From: Halichondria panicea
Lineage: Eukaryota; Porifera; Demospongiae; Suberitida; Halichondriidae
Length of the DNA stretch: 64,000 bases
Direction of reading: 5' to 3'
Assembly (NCBI RefSeq): GCF_963675165.1
Contig: NC_087377.1
Location: forward strand, 12,696,632 to 12,760,631
The first letter of the stretch is position 1. Every line of letters begins with the position of its first letter. The notes under the pieces are model-generated. The model was not told where the DNA came from, ran no database searches, and worked only from the letters and a program-made list of their open reading frames with translations. Shown piece after piece: positions 44,539 through 56,321 of the stretch. A program made the translations under genes and the position numbers.

Positions 44539-45139
44539 GGACACGATTAACCTTTAGCTCTAATTAGCTAATTATCGCGACCTTTTAATGACATTCTTTA
44601 AACGATTCATCTTTTCTTTCTTTATAACCTCTACATATTGGGGACACACGGAACAGTACTGTAGTATGAGTGACAGGCAATTCTTGCAGGCACAGAGCAA
44701 ACTATAAAAATAAAGGGGTGCTAGAAGCTGAGACTGTTAGTGTCATTGATGTTCTTCATATTGGAGACACTCTGAACTAAACAATTCCATGTTGCAGCTT
44801 TATCACAGAGACAAGAGTACCTGGGGTGCTTCTCACAGGGATCTTGGAAACAGGAGTGCCTGGGGTGCTCCTATAGGGATCTTGGAGACAGGATCAAGAG
44901 TGTTTCACACAGAGACAAGATCAAAGTGCCTGGGAAGCTTCTGTACTTGAGGTGCTTCTTATAGGGGTCCTATTACCTTCAGGTCCTGACAACTTGGCCA
45001 TAGGGGTACCTCCAGTAGGAGAAAAGGCTTACTTTGCTCTATGTAGAGGTTATAAAGAAAGAAAAGATGAATCGTTCAAATAAAAGGTCGTGATAATTAG
45101 CTAATTAGAGCTAAGGTTAATCGTGTCCTCCCTCCTCTG
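44539..45139. mobile_element. Mutator-like MITE with about 95-bp TIRs
   Basis: GGACACGATTAACC...CTAATTAGCTAATTATC...ATAACCTCTACA near the left returns inverted at about 45040-45131. GTTCTAATACA flanks both sides (44528-44538, 45140-45150), a 9- to 11-bp target duplication. The left tip lacks about 8 bp seen in the right tip. The centre has loose TGGGGTGCTTCT/GGATCTTGGA(A/G)ACAGGA repeats. Confidence 0.75.
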
Positions 45140-45653
45140 GTTCTAATACAACGGACACGCCAGTACTTACAGTACTAAATTACAGTACTAAGGCCATGCA
45201 AAGTCAATTTGTAGTTTCTCAGGCCCTCGCGCTTGGAAATTGGCAGCTTTACAAAAAAGTTAAATATCACGTGACCTCAAATTAAAGGCACTAAAAGAAA
45301 AGAAAAGGATAAATTTGTATGGTTTTTTGGTCATGAATATAATTATGACTAAAATTAATAAGTAAAAATTATGCACTTCCGCTTATTGACGAAGTTAGGG
45401 GTGTGTTTTCAATTAAAATTCTATGAATACCGTATATGCTTGATCAGGAGCCGCGGCTACTAAATGTTTCATTTTGCTGGAAGAGGAGACTACAATTCAA
45501 GAGAGGCCACTGTTCAAGAGCGGCGTTTATTAGCTCCAGATAATTTAGTTTGTCATCTAAAGTTGTTTTCACCTGCATAAACTTGAACTCTGCCATGAGA
45601 AAGTCTTTGTGAAGCACTAACAAGCTGCTACTTGTAGCTACGTACATGTAGCT

Positions 45654-46733
45654 CAGTGGCGTAGCCAGAGGGTGCTCCAGCACCCCCCTCTGGCCTCAGA
45701 CTCTGCTCCACAAGTTCCTTAGCTAAGCTACATGTAGCTAGCTAGCTGATATGAGAAAACTAGAGCTCTTATTAGTTGGGCGTGGCCCCACCCTGGACGC
45801 GAGCGTAGGGTTGGGCACCACTGCAATGTCAGGTTTGTTCCACTGACACTTAGCTTTAGGGTGTGGCTAAGCATGAATACGATTAATTCCAAGTGGGCGG
45901 TAACCGCAAAGCTCAGTTAGAATGCTACTGCAGGAGTCATTTTTGCATACCACTAGCTCTAACTGACCTGGCGTGTTCCTGGATCAAGCTGGCTTGTCTA
46001 CTATTGTTGCATTTTGATTTGACTAAAGAGAATTACTAGTTACTGACTCGTTCATTAATGAGCCACGCCTTCACACTTGAACTCTGCAATCTGATTGGGC
46101 TGCAAATTTTTTGCAGCAGACACAAACCTGACATTGCAGTGGTGCCCAACCCTACGCTCGCGTCCAGGGTGGGGCCACGCCCAACTAAGCTCTTATGTTG
46201 CGATCAACTCAAAACTCCACCTCCAACTAGCTAGCTCCACCTCTAAATTTCATTCCAGCCAGTGCACATGCGCAAAGCCACGTGGGCTGAGCAGACCAAG
46301 GTCCCCCACAGAGTTGCAGACTATTCAGCAGCTATCACCATCGTCATCATGTCACTCTTTCAGTTGAGCCCAGTTCGCAGAGCAGCACTGCAAAACTGCA
46401 AGTGGCTTGCCACCCTGTCCTGCTAATTCACAAGCAGAACCTGGTTAGCAGCTGCATGATTTAATTGTCACAACTCAAAACAATGCATTTTATAGGACAT
46501 AATTCAGATGAAGATGTGGCTTAACCACCAGTACCCTCAAAGCAGCAGTACCCTCATTTCTTTAGCCAGATTGCGTTAGAATCAATCTCAGAGCATGTAA
46601 CAACAAAAATTTTCTGGGGGAGTGCCCCCAGACCCCCCCTTTGGGGCATATTTTACACCGCCGGAGCGCACTGGTAATTCAGACAATCCATTCATCCAGC
46701 ACCCCCCTCTCTCAAATCCTGGCTACGCCCCTG
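45654..46733. mobile_element. hAT-type MITE (third level of nest)
   Basis: CAGTGGCGTAGCCAGAG at 45654 faces CTGGCTACGCCCCTG ending 46733. Flanks share TAGCT. CAGCACCCCCCTCT occurs beside both ends. No transposase frame. Confidence 0.75.
45773..46187. mobile_element. Mutator-like MITE, 415 bp, 9-bp TSD (fourth level of nest)
   Basis: TAGTTGGGCGTGGCCCCACC and about 65 bp onward are inverted at the right end. AGCTCTTAT occurs at 45764-45772 and 46188-46196. Its ends resemble the 60114-60431 element (TAGTTGGGCGGAGCC). Confidence 0.92.
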
Positions 46734-47340
46734 TAGCTAGCTGCTAGTAATAATTTGTTGGCTGCCATGTGCAGAAATGCTAGAGTCAAAGTTCACTGAG
46801 GCTACTATTTGAGAGCGGCTACTAAATGTTTCATTTTGCTAGCAAGGGAGGCTACTATTTGAGTGCGGCCTTTATACAAGAGCGGCCTCTGATCGAGCAT
46901 ATACGGTATCATTCAATATTAATGATAATGATATTCATAGAATTTTAATTGAAAACACACCCCTAACTTCCTCAATAAGCGGAAGTGCATAATTTTTACT
47001 TATTAATTTTAGAAATAATAGCCTGAGACACTACAAATTGACTTTGCTTGGCCTAACTAAATATCCGGACAATACCTTGAAAAGTTGAGTTACCATTCAT
47101 AGACAGCAAGTAAGACTTAGAGTGCTGCAGTTAAGCCCCGTTTACACTTAGCATTTAAATCGCTTTGAAAGCGCTTTGCGTGTAAACGCACTAGATCGAC
47201 TTGCAAATCGCTTGCGCTAAACGACTTCCGGATGTGGTTTGGAGCCGGTTTCCAAGACAATTGAGAAATAAGAGACGCGTGTAAACGCTCAAACCGCTTT
47301 GAAGGAAGCAGATAAAACCACAATTTCCTGTTGAATTATA

Positions 47341-48213
47341 ATGGCTACATGGAGTGACCTTGAAGTCAGGGCTCTACTTGCTATTTGGAGTGACAGCAGG
47401 ATTCAGGAGGAGCTAGATGGTGCTGTGCGTAACAAATCAGTGTATGAAAAAATTGCAAAAAAATTGCAAAAACAAGGACACACCAGGGATTGGAAACAGT
47501 GCCGTTCTAAAGTTAAAAACCTTAAAACAAGCTACAAAGAAATCAAAGATCACAATAACAAAACTGGCAATGGAAGGAAACAGTGCAAATTTTACAAAGA
47601 GTTGGACAGCATTCTTGGGCATAGGCCAGCTTCTACACCCATCACTCTCTTAGATTCAGGAAACTCGGTCACTGAAGCCGCCCTAGACACTGACTCCGAC
47701 CCTGACCCTGACCCTGAAGAAGCAAACGGTAAATTTCGAAAAAAAATTGTATACGTACCTTACCCTACAATCATTTTGTGCAGATGGAAGTCAGATTCAG
47801 CCAGATTCACCAGGGCACTCCGGCCAAAAAACTCCTGAGAATGAAACAAGTATAACGTTAATAATCGTCACATTAAATAAACAAACTATTGTTTTTGGTT
47901 ATTATTTAACACACATGCACACATTCATTAAACAGCTGAGCCACCCAAAAAAAGGGCAAAAAAAGAAAGCAAGTCGGAGAAGATGATGGAAAAAACAGTG
48001 AACTTATTTCTTAAATATCATAAGGACTCGGAAGAGAAGAATGATAAAAGAGAAGAAGAAAGGTGGACAAAAGAAATGGAATTGGATGAGAAACGAAGAA
48101 AGGCAGACCAGGAGCATGAATACAGAATGATGCAATTAGTCATGCAGCAGCGAGACCCACCACCACAAAACTACCCGTCATCGTACAACTTTGTCAACGA
48201 CACTACATTTTAG
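47341..48213 (+). CDS. Harbinger Myb/SANT-like DNA-binding protein
   Basis: Exons 47341-47728, 47784-47849 and 47936-48213 join with phase 1 at each junction, giving 243 residues. The N-terminal 90 residues form a trihelix/SANT fold with the Trp spacing MATWSDLEVRALLAIWSD...RDWKQCRSKVKNLKTSYKEI. An acidic (DP)n stretch, a basic NLS-like PPKKRAKKES and a Lys/Glu-rich coiled coil (EEKNDKREEERW) follow. In Harbinger elements this partner binds the subterminal repeats and brings the nuclease into the nucleus. Here those repeats (CGCTTTGAAAGCG) flank the gene. Its stop lies 155 bp from the convergent transposase stop. Confidence 0.88.
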
Positions 48214-48368
48214 CTAGCAAGTTTAACAACCTATACCAACATAACTCATTATAGTCGACAAGAAACCATAGTATTACACAATCATATTCATACAGCAGTC
48301 AGTCATTGATTAATTACTGTACATTAATTTTAATAAATAATTATTTTAAGTTTGCCATGGTAACTCTA

Positions 48369-49811
48369 TTACTGAGAAAAGTATATCATTAAAGCTTTTT
48401 GTATATCTTTGCCACTATTAGCTACTGTTGAAGACGAAGGTAAGCTGGGGCTGTTTAGAGTAGAGTCCGTTTCATCTTGTATCCAATCATCATGGAATGT
48501 CGTCTCATGGCAGTCTTCGCATATGTTATGGAGAACACAACAAGCAGCAATTAAGCAAGGCACGTCCCTAATTAAAACATCATTTCTCTTCAGGAGACAC
48601 CGCCATCGACCTTTTAGCCTTCCATATGCATGTTCAACAATAACACGGGCTTTGCTTAGCCTGTAGTTAAAGAGTTTCTGCTCAGCTGTCAATGAGCCAT
48701 GATCAATGAAAGCCTTTAGCAACCATGGAAGGAGAGGGTACGCAGGATCACCAAGCACCAACAGTGGAACAGCTTGGCCACAGATAGTCTGCTTCCAATC
48801 AGGAAACAGTGTACCGCCTTGACCTTTCATATACAAACTTGAGTTTACAAACACTCTGGCGTCATGCACTCTTCCCGGCCATCCTATGTAAATGTTTGTG
48901 AACTTCCCAGCATTGTCTACCGTGCCTTGCAAAATGACAGAGTGCCATCCTTTTCGATTGTAATAATCGGCCGGACAATATTCAGGTGACACAATTGGAA
49001 TGTGTGTACCATCAACCACACCTGCACATTGCGGAAACCCAAAATCATTCTCGAATCCATCAACAACTGTTCTTAGATCGTGACCTGTTGGAATACGAAC
49101 ACACCTAGGCATCAAAACATCAACAATAGCTGCACAAACTTCCTTGACAACAATACAAACAGTTGCCTTAGACATTCCAAACAGATGCCCAATGGTGCGA
49201 TAGTCAGAGTTGGTGGCCAGATACCACAGTGTGATAGCAACCCTCTTCTCAACAGGCACAGCTTTCCTCATATTTGTGTCAATTCTCTGAATAGACGTTC
49301 TTAGCTCAGTGCACAAGAAATTGAACGTTGACTGGGACATTCTGAAATTATCGAGCCAATCATCTCTGGAAAACGTCTTGCATACAATGAAGTCCCACCA
49401 GTAGGAACTTCTCTTCTTCGACCACAGCAACCTCTCAGATGTACACAAACCTCCAGCAAGCATTAATGTAATAACAGCAAGCAACAAACGTTCTTGGGAT
49501 CTTTTTCGAGCTAACTTCAGTCTTCTCTGTCTTGCCACACGCTTTCTCTTCAATACAGCAGCCTTTCTACGCCTTTGACTAGCGAAGTGCTGAAACAAGA
49601 CTACTAGGCTATTGCTATCCATTATTTGATATTTATTCAAGGTTACTAAGGGAAAGCGTAGCTAGCATACATTTACCCTACAGCAAAAAACCCTCAAGGC
49701 ATAGTACTACTCACCTGATTGCTCATGAAGACTCTCAAAAGACTGGATCATCCTCTTCTTTCTTCTCTGTCTTCTTTGCAAAACTATTATCTGACCACGT
49801 GGCTCACTCAT
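48369..49811 (-). CDS. Harbinger transposase (DDE nuclease, HARBI1-like)
   Basis: Exon 1 (49715-49811, MSEPRGQIIVLQRRQRRKKR) joins exon 2 (48369-49645) with phase 1, for about 457 residues. A single-exon reading from an ATG at 49622 is the alternative start. Exon 2 shows an Arg/Lys-rich start, the helix-turn-helix region (YRTIGHLFGMSKATVCIVV), and a DDE core: D in CAGVVDGTHIPIV, D in LVLGDPAYP and E in ARVIVEHAYGRLKGRW. GWPGRVHDARVF sits between. About 85 residues longer than human HARBI1, mainly at the N-terminus. No break is seen. It should cut and paste the element together with the Myb-like partner. Confidence 0.92.
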
Positions 49812-49971
49812 TAGTCGCTTGTGCAGGAAGTGGTTAGTTGCTGTGTAAACGCAACCTTCAAAGCGCTTACAAAGCGCTTTGAAGGAAGTGATTAATTGCT
49901 GTGTAAACGCAACCGCAAAGCGCTTTCAAAGCGCTTGGGGTAAAACGGTTTGTCATGTAAACAGGGCTTTA

Positions 49972-50289
49972 TAGATAGCTTTGAGTAGCTAGTTTTAGAT
50001 AGCTAGTGCAACTATTCAGTCGTACCCTGTTCTATTAAACTTAGCTAGCTCGCATGCAGCTGCTCCAGACACTTCGCATACTCTATAAAAATCTGTTCCA
50101 ATTATACCCTGACAGTTTCCAAAATAATTATTTTTTGCTGTCCGATAAATTAGAAGATATGCGGTAACTGTTTAATGGTTTAATATAGCAATCTACAGCA
50201 GGTGAACACATGCATATATACTGCTGGCTAGAAAACATTATGTATGCATGATGATAGTTAGTACAAAAGTCAGTAGCATAAAGTTTAAT
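49972..50289. other. No gene recognised
   Basis: AT-rich flank of the Harbinger element. Nothing else seen. Confidence 0.5.
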
Positions 50290-50570
50290 TCACAGTAGTC
50301 CTACTGGTCCATACGCCTGGTTAGTGTTCAGTTCAATCTCCTCTTTGGGTGACACCTCCTCATAAACAGGACCAACTGGTTTAGTGGGTTCTACAACAGA
50401 TAATGCTGTTTTTCTTGTGTACTATATAGTGCACTGCCTTCTTACGCGTAAACGAGTACATCACTAGTAGTCAAGCGAGAAATCCAAGGATATAGTAGAG
50501 GCAACGAAAGTAATAGTAACACCGATGGCAAGAGTTACACCAGTTGATAGGGTGGCAGCTGTAGAGGATT
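50290..50570 (-). pseudogene. Third receptor copy, TM and tail fragment
   Basis: PTKPVGPVYEEVSPKEEIEL and NTNQAYGPVGLL are read from about 50396 to 50290 and are nearly identical to the tails at 7.2 and 27.5 kb. Upstream, AATLSTGVTLAIGVTITFVA looks like a hydrophobic membrane segment in another frame, diverged from the sister genes. No Ig, FN3 or CCP exon follows before the element at 52103, so the copy is truncated. Confidence 0.65.
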
Positions 50571-51230
50571 GGCAATAAATATTGGGATAGAAGCCTGAGG
50601 CAGTTGTATATCACACCCAGAGTATCAGTACACGGGGTTGTATTGTTACTAGAATATTTTGTGGTGAACACAATCAACAGAAAAATTGACCTCTTGAGGA
50701 TCGTGCATGTAATTACCAGTACTATTTATATTTGAAAATTGATCCTCGCTCGCAAAACATTCTAGTAATATATACCATTACCGTATAACTAGAATATTTG
50801 GCGGATGAGCCATTTGCATGCATAATTATAGGTGCCAATTAATTTCCTAATGCAGCCAAATTTCAAAACATAGGGCGTTATATAGCCCTCTGAGCGACTG
50901 GCCGAAGGAGAAATTCACAATAATTCTTCTGATTTTCAGTGCAGGGCAATTCATATCTATAATTTTTCCATATTTTCCTACAATCTCATGAATTGTTGTG
51001 GGGATGCCGTCCCAGTAGCATCACGTATAGTACTACTGCTCAGCTCTCTTCACGCCCACTTATTGGACGCTTAAGCTAAGTTCTTTGTGTAAAGCTGTTT
51101 CTGTTCATTGTTAAAAGATTCAAGCAGTAGTTTTTTTAAGCTTTTCCAGGCTTAATAAGTTTTATGGATAGTAACACATGCAGCTATAATTAGAAGCAGT
51201 AATCTTGAAAATCTGGAATATTTGAGGTGA
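50571..51230. other. No gene recognised
   Basis: AT-rich. A small AATATTTGGCGGATGAGC/CAGCCAAATTTCAAA pair (50789-50870) may be a short ATTTGGCG-family MITE. Confidence 0.35.
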
Positions 51231-51238
51231 ATAGAACC

Positions 51239-52103
51239 ATAGATACACGAAAGAAAGGGATAGGCAACGCCCCACGTGATGCTAGGTAAATGCAGTGTAT
51301 GACGTCACACCCTCTGGTTGGAGGCGAGTTGCGCTCAAGAAAGTACACAATGATCCCTATATCTGCTTATTTTTCTCGTAGGGGGCCTAAAAGAGAAATT
51401 CAAAGCAATCAGGCATCATGCACACATACACCCAGCACTACTGATAGCTACAGCTGCTATGTTAGTGCCAAGCTTTCTTTTATTCAGCTTGATTTGTGTG
51501 AAAAAACACCAATTTGTCAGTTTATGTACCTCTATCTCCAATATGAAATAATTTTATAACATGTACGTTTCACAGAATTAAAGTGTGTTTATAACTGCAT
51601 GGAACAAAGCATATTTTCCAGCTCTCAATGCAGTGAAGTAGTAGCAGCACCATGAAACGTTTGTCCAAAGTCCAGAAAGTTTGCGTACCTCTCCTGCTCT
51701 TACTGTACATGGTAATCTAGTTTTAAGTGCTCTAAGACACAGTTTAGGTATTAGAAAGTGGAACACAAGTATCTTTATCTGCATTGTGTGATCGAAGAGA
51801 TGGCATTTGTCGGACTTGGGAACAGACCTGTTGTGGTTTGTAGAGTGTACTGACACCCCCTTTGGAGCTCACTTTCTCATCACTTTGCATATAGTAGCTC
51901 TAAAAGATTAATAGCCTATGTATAAGTGTATCTGGTGTCTCCTCAAGAGCACAGTTTGCTATAATACTACAAACTATTAATATCTTTACTGACATTTTGA
52001 GTGCACACACCCCTTTTTGCTCATTACACGCCCCTTTTTAGCAACTCGCCTCATCCAACGGAAGTGCTGGGCGTTGCCTATCCCTTTCTTTTGTGTATCT
52101 ATG
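51239..52103. mobile_element. TIR element, 865 bp, 7- to 8-bp TSD
   Basis: ATAGATACACGAAAGAAAGG...GGCAACGCC is inverted at the right end (GGCGTTGCCTATCCCTTTCT, GTGTATCTAT). ATAGAACC flanks both ends (51231-51238, 52104-52111). The inner GGAGGCGAGTTGCG/AACTCGCCTC strings also pair. The TSD length suggests a hAT-type or related element. No transposase frame. Confidence 0.75.
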
Positions 52104-52149
52104 ATAGAACCTAATTCTTTTCGGGATAAGGGTGCTAAATCTGGGAAAG

Positions 52150-52275
52150 TTGGCACCTATATGCATTTGGCGGTTAATTTGGCGTCTTAGGCGTGGCTAC
52201 TGCTGCAATACGTTGGGTCCAATTTACGGTTTTAAATTTGGCGATCTAAAAACACCCACCAAAATTTCCGGTGTG
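52150..52275. repeat. ATTTGGCG-family small repeat
   Basis: GCATTTGGCGGTTAATTTGG and AAATTTGGCGATC with inverted CCAAAATTTCC. Related text lies at about 58.43-58.56 kb. Confidence 0.45.
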
Positions 52276-52351
52276 TATGTATGAACATGGCAGCAAGTAT
52301 AGGGCAATAAATGAATTATAATTATGCAGAAGACAATCAGACTATAATTAA

Positions 52352-53110
52352 CCCTTTCCCCGCTTTATATAGGCGGCATGGCTACTGCTAATTTTCAAAA
52401 AATGAGTGTGGGATGTGTTGGAGCTATGACACGCTGTAGGTACCAGCTCATGCGCATTGAGCTGCTCTTTCATGTGGTATTTTCATTGTGCTGCCTCGAG
52501 GTACGCTTCATACAGTATTGTCGAAAGAAAATTATTGATAATTGCTACAAGATCTTTGTAGGATAATCTTAGCGAGGCTCTAGTGCAGCTAGACAGTGAG
52601 GATATCGATGCCTATGGCCTTGTTGAGTCAGAGGAGAGTGATTGGGATCATAGCCAGATAGGAAGCTACTCCTCAGAGTTCAAGCTAGAAAATAAAGAGC
52701 CAGAGGAAGAAGCTCATGAAGCTCTTGAGACGGACCAAGTTCCTGGACCTGTTAAGTAACTATAGAGTAGCATCTGTAGTCTTCCTAGCTTCAATATAAC
52801 GTATTTAGGCTAGTTACATCAGCAGTGGACATCATGAGCCACCATTGTGTTTGTAAACCTGTGTGTAGGTGAAGAAAACATTTCCTGGGAAAAGAGCGTC
52901 TGCCGATACGACCTCATAGACAAGTTTTCTGCAGATCCTGATTGAACCATGTTGCCGTGAGAACATTAATTGAGAACACTTATTTAGTGCCTTTAGTCAC
53001 TTTGTGCCTATTGTTTATGTACATAATTGTGAATGTTTGTAAACAATCGCTAATTAGTTGGGGGTGGTCTGTTGCTAGGTAATGATGATGGTGTCAAGAT
53101 ACTATAACGG
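52352..53110 (+). mobile_element. piggyBac-like remnant, copy 1
   Basis: TTAA (52348-52351) followed by CCCTTTCCCCGCTTTATATA matches the start of the complete copy at 61288. An acidic frame (SEALVQLDSEDIDAYGLVES, EESDWDHSQIGS) looks like a piggyBac transposase N-terminus, and a basic frame (KKTFPGKRASADTT) lies downstream, but the catalytic core is absent. The right end is lost. Confidence 0.6.
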
Positions 53111-53114
53111 TTAT

Positions 53115-53480
53115 TGGACACAATTATATGGTAGATGATGGTGCATGGTCAGTAGGCCTGTGCCAAATAGTTTTTTGAATAATAGGCATCCTTTTTTACA
53201 ATTTGAATAGGCACTGTGAAAATAATTTAATGATATTCATTGAGTTGCACATACGCAGTATCTCAGAACACGCCCACATTTTACATGGCGGTAAATCTAA
53301 TGTTGAAACCACATTTTTTTGTGCTATATAAGAGTTTATTATTTTCGCTGCTGAAATTAAAAAGTAATGACAATACTTATAATCCCATTTTTTGGTGCTA
53401 TATAATTTATAGGTCTTTTATATATTTCGCTGCTGTGTATCCCTTTACCCGTCAATCGTTTAATTCGGGAAAAGGGTCAT
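53115..53480. other. No gene recognised
   Basis: AT-rich DNA with a TTTTGTGCTATA/TTTTTGGTGCTATA local repeat at 53316 and 53390. Confidence 0.35.
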
Positions 53481-53483
53481 CAC

Positions 53484-53970
53484 TTTAACGAGCATGTTGG
53501 TTTTAATTACCGGATTAGTTGCTTCCGGAATTCTGAGTATAAAAAGAGCTGCCGTAGGCGCGACCTTTGACCCCAAAATTTCCATTCAAGCCTTAGTAAC
53601 GAGCTCTTTTTTTCTCTTGCGCAAAAGCGCTCAGAACCCATTCTCTACACACTGTCAGTGTTAGCCTCGATCCCAGGCCGATCCGTCTCCAATTGAACGC
53701 TAGGTCGCTTTTAACTTTGTTCTATTAAAAAAAAATCGGCCTGGGACCGAGGCTATGTCAGTGTGAACACTCAAAAATATACACAAAGGGAAGGGAAATA
53801 TATTCTTGGTAGTTTTTCTTTTTTACCAGAAGCAGAAACAAAAAAACAAAATAAAACTATTATCATAAGTGGCTGACAAATACTTTATGTATAGATACAG
53901 CAAAAGGCTATGCATAATAAAGGAATCTTTTCAGCTCCAGGTCAGCTACAGTGAGCATACTCCAATGAAC
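53484..53970. repeat. Interspersed repeat, copy 2 (partner at 13966-14340)
   Basis: Shares the CGAGCATGTTGG start, TTGCGCAAAAGCGCTCAGAA and the GCTACAGTGAGCAT end with copy 1. It is interrupted by a 94-bp Mutator-like MITE. Confidence 0.75.
53662..53755. mobile_element. Mini Mutator-like MITE, 94 bp, 9-bp TSD
   Basis: TAGCCTCGATCCCAGGCCGA faces TCGGCCTGGGACCGAGGCTA. TGTCAGTGT occurs at 53653-53661 and 53756-53764. The partner repeat at 14.13 kb lacks the insertion. Confidence 0.9.
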
Positions 53971-55459
53971 GTTGTGGAAGAGTTAGGAAGCTTGCACATC
54001 AATAATTATTATTCAAAGATAAAGCTCTTACAGTATATCAATACATACAGTTAGTGACAATTAAAAGAACAGAATGGCAGTGTGCAGCATGTCCAAGACT
54101 AAGCTAGTGCGATACTTGTTTGGATTGGCACCATTGGTAAGCAAGTCTTACCGCTTTTGATAAATAATTATCTCCATCATGACAAGCCCCACGTACCTCC
54201 CCCATAGGTGCCATAATGATGAGGAGTTGAATTCCTACTGCTTACCGGCTTTTACACATGTAGGTCGGTCCTGTGTTCACATAGACGAAAAGGATACAGC
54301 AACAGTCACTACGCATGCGGACCGGATGCCAATATAAATATGTATAGTTTTATTTTTAGAGGAAGTTCAATGTCCTGTCAGAAAAAAACATTGTGGTCAA
54401 TACTAATTAAATATTCATGCACTCATATCAATTCTATACTTTACTTTCACTGTACCAGGTTTATACTGAGAGTTACCTAGATGTGTCTACTTTGCATATA
54501 CTAAATATTAGCTTCCAAATTTTATCACAAAACAGTTGAGATAGCCAGATACCACACTCAGTCAATAATTGGTACCCCCCAGACTTTTGGTGATATCTTT
54601 TTTTATGACAAAGAAAATTTCTTGATGGATTGCCCATCAAAAACTTCAATGATAGGCAATTACAATACAAAAAAAAATGAAGTGTGCAGGGGTAGGAATC
54701 CTGAGATATGAGGTCTGCAATAATCAATCAATGCCACAATGCCACAAAGTGAAGAGAAGACAGCTGGAGTTATTAAAGTGATAAGTTCTACAGCAAGTGA
54801 ATACAATTAAGCACTGTAAACAATACAGCAATATCACACAATAATTAAATACAGTGTCTAGAGCCACAAGAACGAGTCGTAGAAGAATCTCCTTCATAGA
54901 CAAAAAGTGCGAACTTTGTCTTGATGAGCGGGACACCATCAAATTGTCCAATCCATCAAAATGGAAAAACCAAGATGCAATGGCGTACATGCTGTCGCTG
55001 CACCCCTGTGTGTTGAATGTTTACCATGCTTGCCGTCAAGATATAACCAAGGTACTTGTTAATGACACCTTTGTACCTCGATGGCAAAAATTATCTGGGA
55101 GGGAAAGCAAAGTATGCAGTGTTAAAGCATGCGATAGCAAAGTTTTGCCTCGCTACATAATGCTGATATTATCGGAGTGTTTAACCAGTGTGATCTTGAA
55201 CCAAATGCAACTGTCCCTACACCTACACCGCTTTGTAAACATCATTATCAGGTTTTGTATAATAAAATACACCCTATGCAAACACACTGTATAACATGTG
55301 GGTCATCACTTAGACACACAAAATCAAAAACGTGCAATCAACCAAATGTAATAGAGCTGTATCTCAAAGAAAAGGCTGGTTTTGAGGGTACGATCAAAGA
55401 AGGAGATAAAGTATGCTATGTATGCTACCGATCTCACCTGGTCATACTAGACACAATGG

Positions 55460-55501
55460 TTAGGGTTAGGGTTAGGGCCTAACCCTAACCCTAACCCTAA
55501 C
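55460..55501. repeat. Head-to-head telomere repeats (TTAGGG)3/(CCCTAA)3
   Basis: Three TTAGGG units run directly into CCTAA and three CCCTAA units, then C. The 42 bp is a near-perfect palindrome. It interrupts the coding text after LVILDT. TTAGGG is the usual animal telomere unit. Confidence 0.95.
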
Positions 55502-56321
55502 TAGTGGTGATACAGGTCAATACTTACAATTCCAAAGAATTGATTTTAAACAACCTAGTGGCAGCTTTGTCCAATGATCCAGACTTACCACGAATAAACC
55601 CTGAATTGCTACCACTAGTACTACAAATCATCTTTATTTGCACTGGATGCGATTACCTGTCCTTTTTTAGTCAGATTGGCAAAGCAACATTTTTGAGGTA
55701 CTTTTTCCAGTATGCATCCTTCATAACAGGTGGCAGCGAGACACATCCGGGAACACTGGCAGACATCGGTCTTGAAGACGGGAGCTAAAAATGTGGATAT
55801 CTGGCATTTATACGATTGATGGGTACAACATACTTAAAAAAGTTTGCATCTGGTTTTGAAACCAATTCCCCTAGTACGTATTTTACTACCTGTGTACAGC
55901 AAGATACCACACCTGAACAACAACATAGGGATTGGTTAAGAAGTATACGAAACACCATTTGGTATCGCACAAAGTTAGAAAATGAAATGGTTGCATCGGA
56001 TGAGGCTCTAATGTTCCACTGAAAGCGAGTATGTTGGGTAGCAAACATGTGGAACCAGGCTGATCGAAACGTAATGCTTCTACAACCATTGACAAATTGG
56101 GGCTGGGATACAACTAAGGAAAATTTGTCTGTGGTCTGGGATAGCGAAGACAACGTTAAAACAATAAACGAGAGAGTATGTGCTCTCACTAAAGGCTGTA
56201 AATGTGTCACAGGCTGTACTACAAAACTGTGTAGTTGTTACAGAGGGAGTAAACGCTGTTCAGCAGGGTGTGAGTGTAAAAGCTGTAACAACGTACATGT
56301 AAACACATGTACACCTCACCC

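Larger units (their letters stand above)
45428..46908. mobile_element. TACCGTATATGC-ended element (second level of nest)
   Basis: TACCGTATATGCTTGATCAG at the left, inverted CTGATCGAGCATATACGGTA at the right. Both subterminal zones repeat GAGCGGC.., GGCTACTA(A/T) and TTTCATTTTGCT. Confidence 0.8.
45188..47066. mobile_element. Outer palindromic element of a four-level nest
   Basis: AGTCAATTTGTAGT and GCACTTCCGCTTATTGA...GGGGTGTGTTTTCAATTAAA on the left arm return inverted at 46925-47060. Its centre is occupied by the TACCGTATATGC element. Outer limits are approximate. Confidence 0.7.
47134..49968. mobile_element. PIF/Harbinger transposon, 2.8 kb, looks whole
   Basis: AGCCCCGTTTACA at 47134 pairs with TGTAAACAGGGCT ending 49968. 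TTA flanks both sides (47131-47133, 49969-49971), the classic 3-bp Harbinger target duplication. Both subterminal regions repeat CGCTTTGAAAGCGCTTT and GTGTAAACGC. It carries two convergent genes, a Myb/SANT-like protein and a DDE nuclease, with all frames open. Recent or current activity is plausible. Confidence 0.95.
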
